Source: Candidatus Bathyarchaeota archaeon
Lineage (GTDB): Archaea; Thermoproteota; Bathyarchaeia; Bathyarchaeales; Bathyarchaeaceae
DNA length: 7,621 bases
Reading direction: 5' to 3'
Assembly (NCBI GenBank): GCA_026967815.1
Contig: JAPUUO010000065.1
Coordinates: 1 to 7,621, forward strand
Under the pieces are notes generated by a model. It searched no databases. It was not told the DNA's origin and saw only the letters and a list, made by a program, of their open reading frames with translations. Shown piece by piece: positions 5,770-7,621 of this stretch (positions are counted from its first letter, which is position 1; the number at the start of each line of letters is the position of its first letter). Made by a program: the position numbers and the translations under genes.

Positions 5770-6761
5770 TTTAGACTGGCTTCTAAGACGTTAACTGCAA
5801 CATTTTGATCCTCTGCTTCAATCAACTTGATTTTGTAAAGGTCAGCAAGTTTTCTCCCATTTTCGCTCATCTTTGGAATCGCAATTAAGCATGCCTTCTC
5901 TGGAGTAACATCGAAAACTTTGGCAAACATGGAAATAATTGATTGCTCTGAAACGTGATCCTCTGTTGGAGACGAGACGATGTCGATTACTAATAGTTCT
6001 TCAGCAGTCTCATCGGTAGAAACTATGATGTCGAAAATGTGACTTGCTCCAGACTTGCCCTTCAAGAACCCAGGGCTTTCCACATGGAAACCACGCTTTT
6101 GCAGAAATTTTCTTACTGGCGCAACCAGCTTGTAGTGGGTACCAGCTTCCTTCATCACAGCCTCATTGAGACTATATGAGTATGTGTTTCGGTACTTAGC
6201 GTCTTCAAACGTAAAGTCTGCTTTGCACTCGCGACAATAATGAGATGGAACAGGAATGTCGAAGCTTTTGCCGCAGTCATTGCAACTGCACCAGATTCCT
6301 GCTTTTCGATAGTTGACATCTGGCTTTGTTAATTCTGTGCCACATTTTGGGCATACAAGTCTGTCCTTTTTGTAAAAACGTTCCTCAGAATCGATGTATC
6401 CACATGAAACATGTTCAATCAACGAGCTCTTTTTAATGTCAAAGGTTCTGCAGTAGGGGCAGCGATATATGGTGGAGACGTTAGCTGAATTGCACATTGG
6501 GCAATGTATAATTTTGTCATAGAGTTCTCTTGTGAGGAACCCTATTTCATAAAGACGATTCAGAAACTCGTCTGTGCTGGTTGGGTCGCCCATTATGAGT
6601 TCTACTTGTGGATATCGGTATCCATGCTTGGGGTCGTAAACAGGGTTTAACTTGTCAAGCTCTCCGCTCAAAAACTTGTTAAGGAATAGTTGAAAGCGGG
6701 AGTCACGGTAGATTTCATCCCGCTTTTCCTTTGAAGTTTCCAACATTTTTTTGTCAACCAT
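5751..6761 (-). CDS. Multi-zinc-ribbon protein (TackOD1-like) with degenerate restriction-endonuclease-like C-terminus
   Basis: This is a 336-residue soluble protein. Residues 1-85 are helical and charged. Residues 87-180 carry paired metal-binding knuckles: CPMC (87-90) with CPYC (101-104), HVSC (117-120) with CPKC (137-140), and C158, C160 and C163 with CREC (176-179). The arrangement and the HVSCGYIDSEE and KAGIWC stretches resemble TackOD1, an output domain described in TACK archaeal signalling proteins (family recall, not searched). Residues 210-315 look like a PD-(D/E)xK or Mrr-type fold: GASHIFDII with D244, then LLVIDIV with D260 where ExK would be expected, and LIAIP before the last helices. 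Loss of the lysine suggests binding rather than cleavage. The start is ATG 6761 or ATG 6746; neither has a strong ribosome binding site. It lies 39 bases downstream of the V4R-like gene on the same strand, so the two are probably co-transcribed. Its exact role is unknown. Confidence 0.75.
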   Translation of the reverse strand: MVDKKMLETSKEKRDEIYRDSRFQLFLNKFLSGELDKLNPVYDPKHGYRYPQVELIMGDPTSTDEFLNRLYEIGFLTRELYDKIIHCPMCNSANVSTIYRCPYCRTFDIKKSSLIEHVSCGYIDSEERFYKKDRLVCPKCGTELTKPDVNYRKAGIWCSCNDCGKSFDIPVPSHYCRECKADFTFEDAKYRNTYSYSLNEAVMKEAGTHYKLVAPVRKFLQKRGFHVESPGFLKGKSGASHIFDIIVSTDETAEELLVIDIVSSPTEDHVSEQSIISMFAKVFDVTPEKACLIAIPKMSENGRKLADLYKIKLIEAEDQNVAVNVLEASLNQASTE

Positions 6762-6800
6762 GTCAAGACTTGTGATAGCCTATTGTGCCGATGCAGTTAT

Positions 6801-7304
6801 TCAAGATGTAATTATACAGCGAAGCGTGTCCTCCTTTTCATCATAAGAAAAACTTGCACATTTCAATTGTTGGCTAAAGCCCTCGGATAGCACGCCTGTC
6901 CAGAAAGAACCTATTAAATGTTTCAGTGAACCTTGCAAGCCTTTGATTGGTGAATTTTTCACCGTAACCTCGATTCTTAGAGGATTATTCTTTATGATTT
7001 CCAGGTGTGTTATTCCCCATCCCGCTCGGGTTTGTATATCAACCACTTCTTCTAGCAAATCTCTCTTGCTTGTGCTTGGGTTATTAGTCATCGCTGTCTT
7101 GCAGAGTTGACGACCTTGCTCAGAAGCTATGCAATGAACGATAACTTCTGCTCCCGAACCGAATATTTTATCTATTTTTTTGCAAGCTGGAAGAAGATTT
7201 GTCAAAGCAACTCTGGTATCGAAGAGCCTTATCTCGCCTTTTTCGTACTCACACTTCATGTTTAGGTTCTTTTTCACTTCGGCTTTCTTGCATTCGATTT
7301 CCAT
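6801..7304 (-). CDS. V4R-like (4-vinyl reductase/hydrocarbon-binding fold) small-molecule-binding protein
   Basis: This 167-residue soluble protein appears to be a stand-alone V4R-type domain. Characteristic positions of that fold can be followed. There is a helix leading to IASEQGRQLCK (59-69, compare the family's G-R-x-x-G-R-x-L pattern). AGWGITHLEII (94-104) and IEVTVKNSPI (111-120) follow. A late helix LIGSFWTGVLSEGFSQQ (130-146) precedes a closing hairpin with C149 and C163, in the places where V4R domains have conserved cysteines. V4R domains bind small hydrophobic or aromatic ligands, and sometimes metal, in regulators such as XylR and DmpR and in tetrapyrrole enzymes; the ligand here is unknown. 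Start ATG 7304 is well supported by AGGTGAG seven bases upstream. It is the first gene of a probable two-gene unit with the zinc-ribbon protein. The family assignment is moderate because it rests on pattern rather than a profile search. Confidence 0.6.
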   Translation of the reverse strand: MEIECKKAEVKKNLNMKCEYEKGEIRLFDTRVALTNLLPACKKIDKIFGSGAEVIVHCIASEQGRQLCKTAMTNNPSTSKRDLLEEVVDIQTRAGWGITHLEIIKNNPLRIEVTVKNSPIKGLQGSLKHLIGSFWTGVLSEGFSQQLKCASFSYDEKEDTLRCIITS

Positions 7305-7311
7305 TCATTCA

Positions 7312-7318
7312 CTCACCT
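7312..7318 (-). promoter_or_regulatory. Strong ribosome binding site of the V4R-like gene
   Basis: On the minus strand AGGTGAG lies seven bases before ATG 7304. It is the best ribosome binding site in the window and fixes the start. A second ATG at 7308 is out of frame. Confidence 0.75.
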
Positions 7319-7426
7319 AGTATTAGAGGCAAGGTTGAAAATGTCGGTTGCACTCGAGGTTCAGCTTTCCAATTTCGTGATAGAATGTTAGTATGGAATA
7401 ACTTGTGCTAATCGTGTAGAGCGGTT

Positions 7427-7621
7427 TCATAATGACTTGTAACTTTTCGAGCTTATATTAGATTTATGAATCGACGATAACATCGTTTTTCTCATTTGCA
7501 CATGATTGCGAGGCTTTTGGAGATCGAATAGATACAATAAGAAGTCTAAAGGGGGTCTGTCCGTCATGAGTTCTTCATACCTGCATAAAGGTCGGTCTGG
7601 GACGGCGTCATCATCCCCAAT
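7427..7621 (-). CDS. Possible C-terminal fragment of an unidentified protein entering from the right edge
   Basis: The minus strand is open from the right edge to TGA at 7429-7427, 64 codons. The first half has a protein-like character, with IGDDDAVPDRPLCRYEEL followed by PPLDFLLYLFDL. The second half is richer in Ser and Lys and is less convincing. No family is recognised. If real, it lies upstream of the V4R-like gene on the same strand, with a 122-base gap. Read from its own ATG at 7567 it would be a 46-residue small protein. A competing plus-strand start (ATG 7566, with GGGGGT nine bases before it) covers the same bases, and both cannot be right. The rest of 7305-7426 holds no gene, tRNA or repeat that can be seen. 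Confidence 0.3.
   Translation of the reverse strand: MGDDDAVPDRPLCRYEELMTDRPPLDFLLYLFDLQKPRNHVQMRKTMLSSIHKSNISSKSYKSL

Noticed and set aside
7199..7411. 70-codon plus-strand ORF spanning the V4R-like gene start
   Set aside because: It is antisense to the N-terminus and strong ribosome binding site of the V4R-like gene, and its product lacks any recognisable pattern.
7566..7621. Plus-strand gene start (ATG with GGGGGT upstream) at the right edge
   Set aside because: The 18 visible codons are Ser/Gly-rich and unconvincing, and the antisense frame looks more protein-like. It is kept only as the alternative to the right-edge minus-strand fragment.
7305..7621. Search for tRNA genes, CRISPR repeats or an insertion-sequence end in the right-hand spacer
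   Set aside because: Only very short palindromes (for example GATT-TATG-AATC and CGAT-AAC-ATCG near 7461-7485) were seen. No cloverleaf, repeat-spacer array or terminal inverted repeat could be supported.

Overview
The window looks like a piece of an archaeal chromosome, most likely from the TACK group and possibly a Bathyarchaeia-type lineage. Four things point that way: an archaeal FlaI/TadA-type pilus ATPase with a two-protein platform, prepilins with archaeal class III signal peptides, a multi-zinc-ribbon protein resembling the TACK-restricted TackOD1 family, and archaeal-style ribosome binding sites (GGTGA, GAGGG, AGGTGAG). The lineage is inferred from protein style; there is no marker gene here.

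Layout. (1) Left edge, minus strand: the N-terminal part of a DUF47/PhoU-like protein reads out of the window. (2) Positions 481-656 are a divergent promoter region with TATA-like boxes on both strands, a T8-C-A7 tract and a possible short upstream ORF. (3) Positions 657-5769, plus strand: a tightly packed pilus operon of secretion ATPase, TadB-like membrane protein, TadC-like membrane protein, small pilin and large modular pilin. Successive genes overlap or are separated by at most 11 bases. (4) Positions 5751-7304, minus strand: a V4R-like small-molecule-binding protein followed 39 bases later by a zinc-ribbon protein with a degenerate nuclease-like C-terminus. The latter converges on the pilus operon with a 19-base tail-to-tail overlap. 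(5) Positions 7305-7621: mostly non-coding, with a low-confidence open frame entering from the right edge on the minus strand.

How the genes work together. The ATPase should power assembly of pilin subunits through the two-part inner-membrane platform. The small pilin has the size of a fibre subunit. The large one looks like a pilin whose surface domain has been expanded by about 300 residues of beta-sandwich sequence, as expected of an adhesive tip or decorating subunit. No ArlH-, ArlF- or ArlG-like gene and no archaellin array is present, so this is more likely an adhesion or secretion pilus than an archaellum. The prepilin peptidase must be elsewhere. The opposing V4R/zinc-ribbon pair looks regulatory, but its target cannot be read from the sequence.
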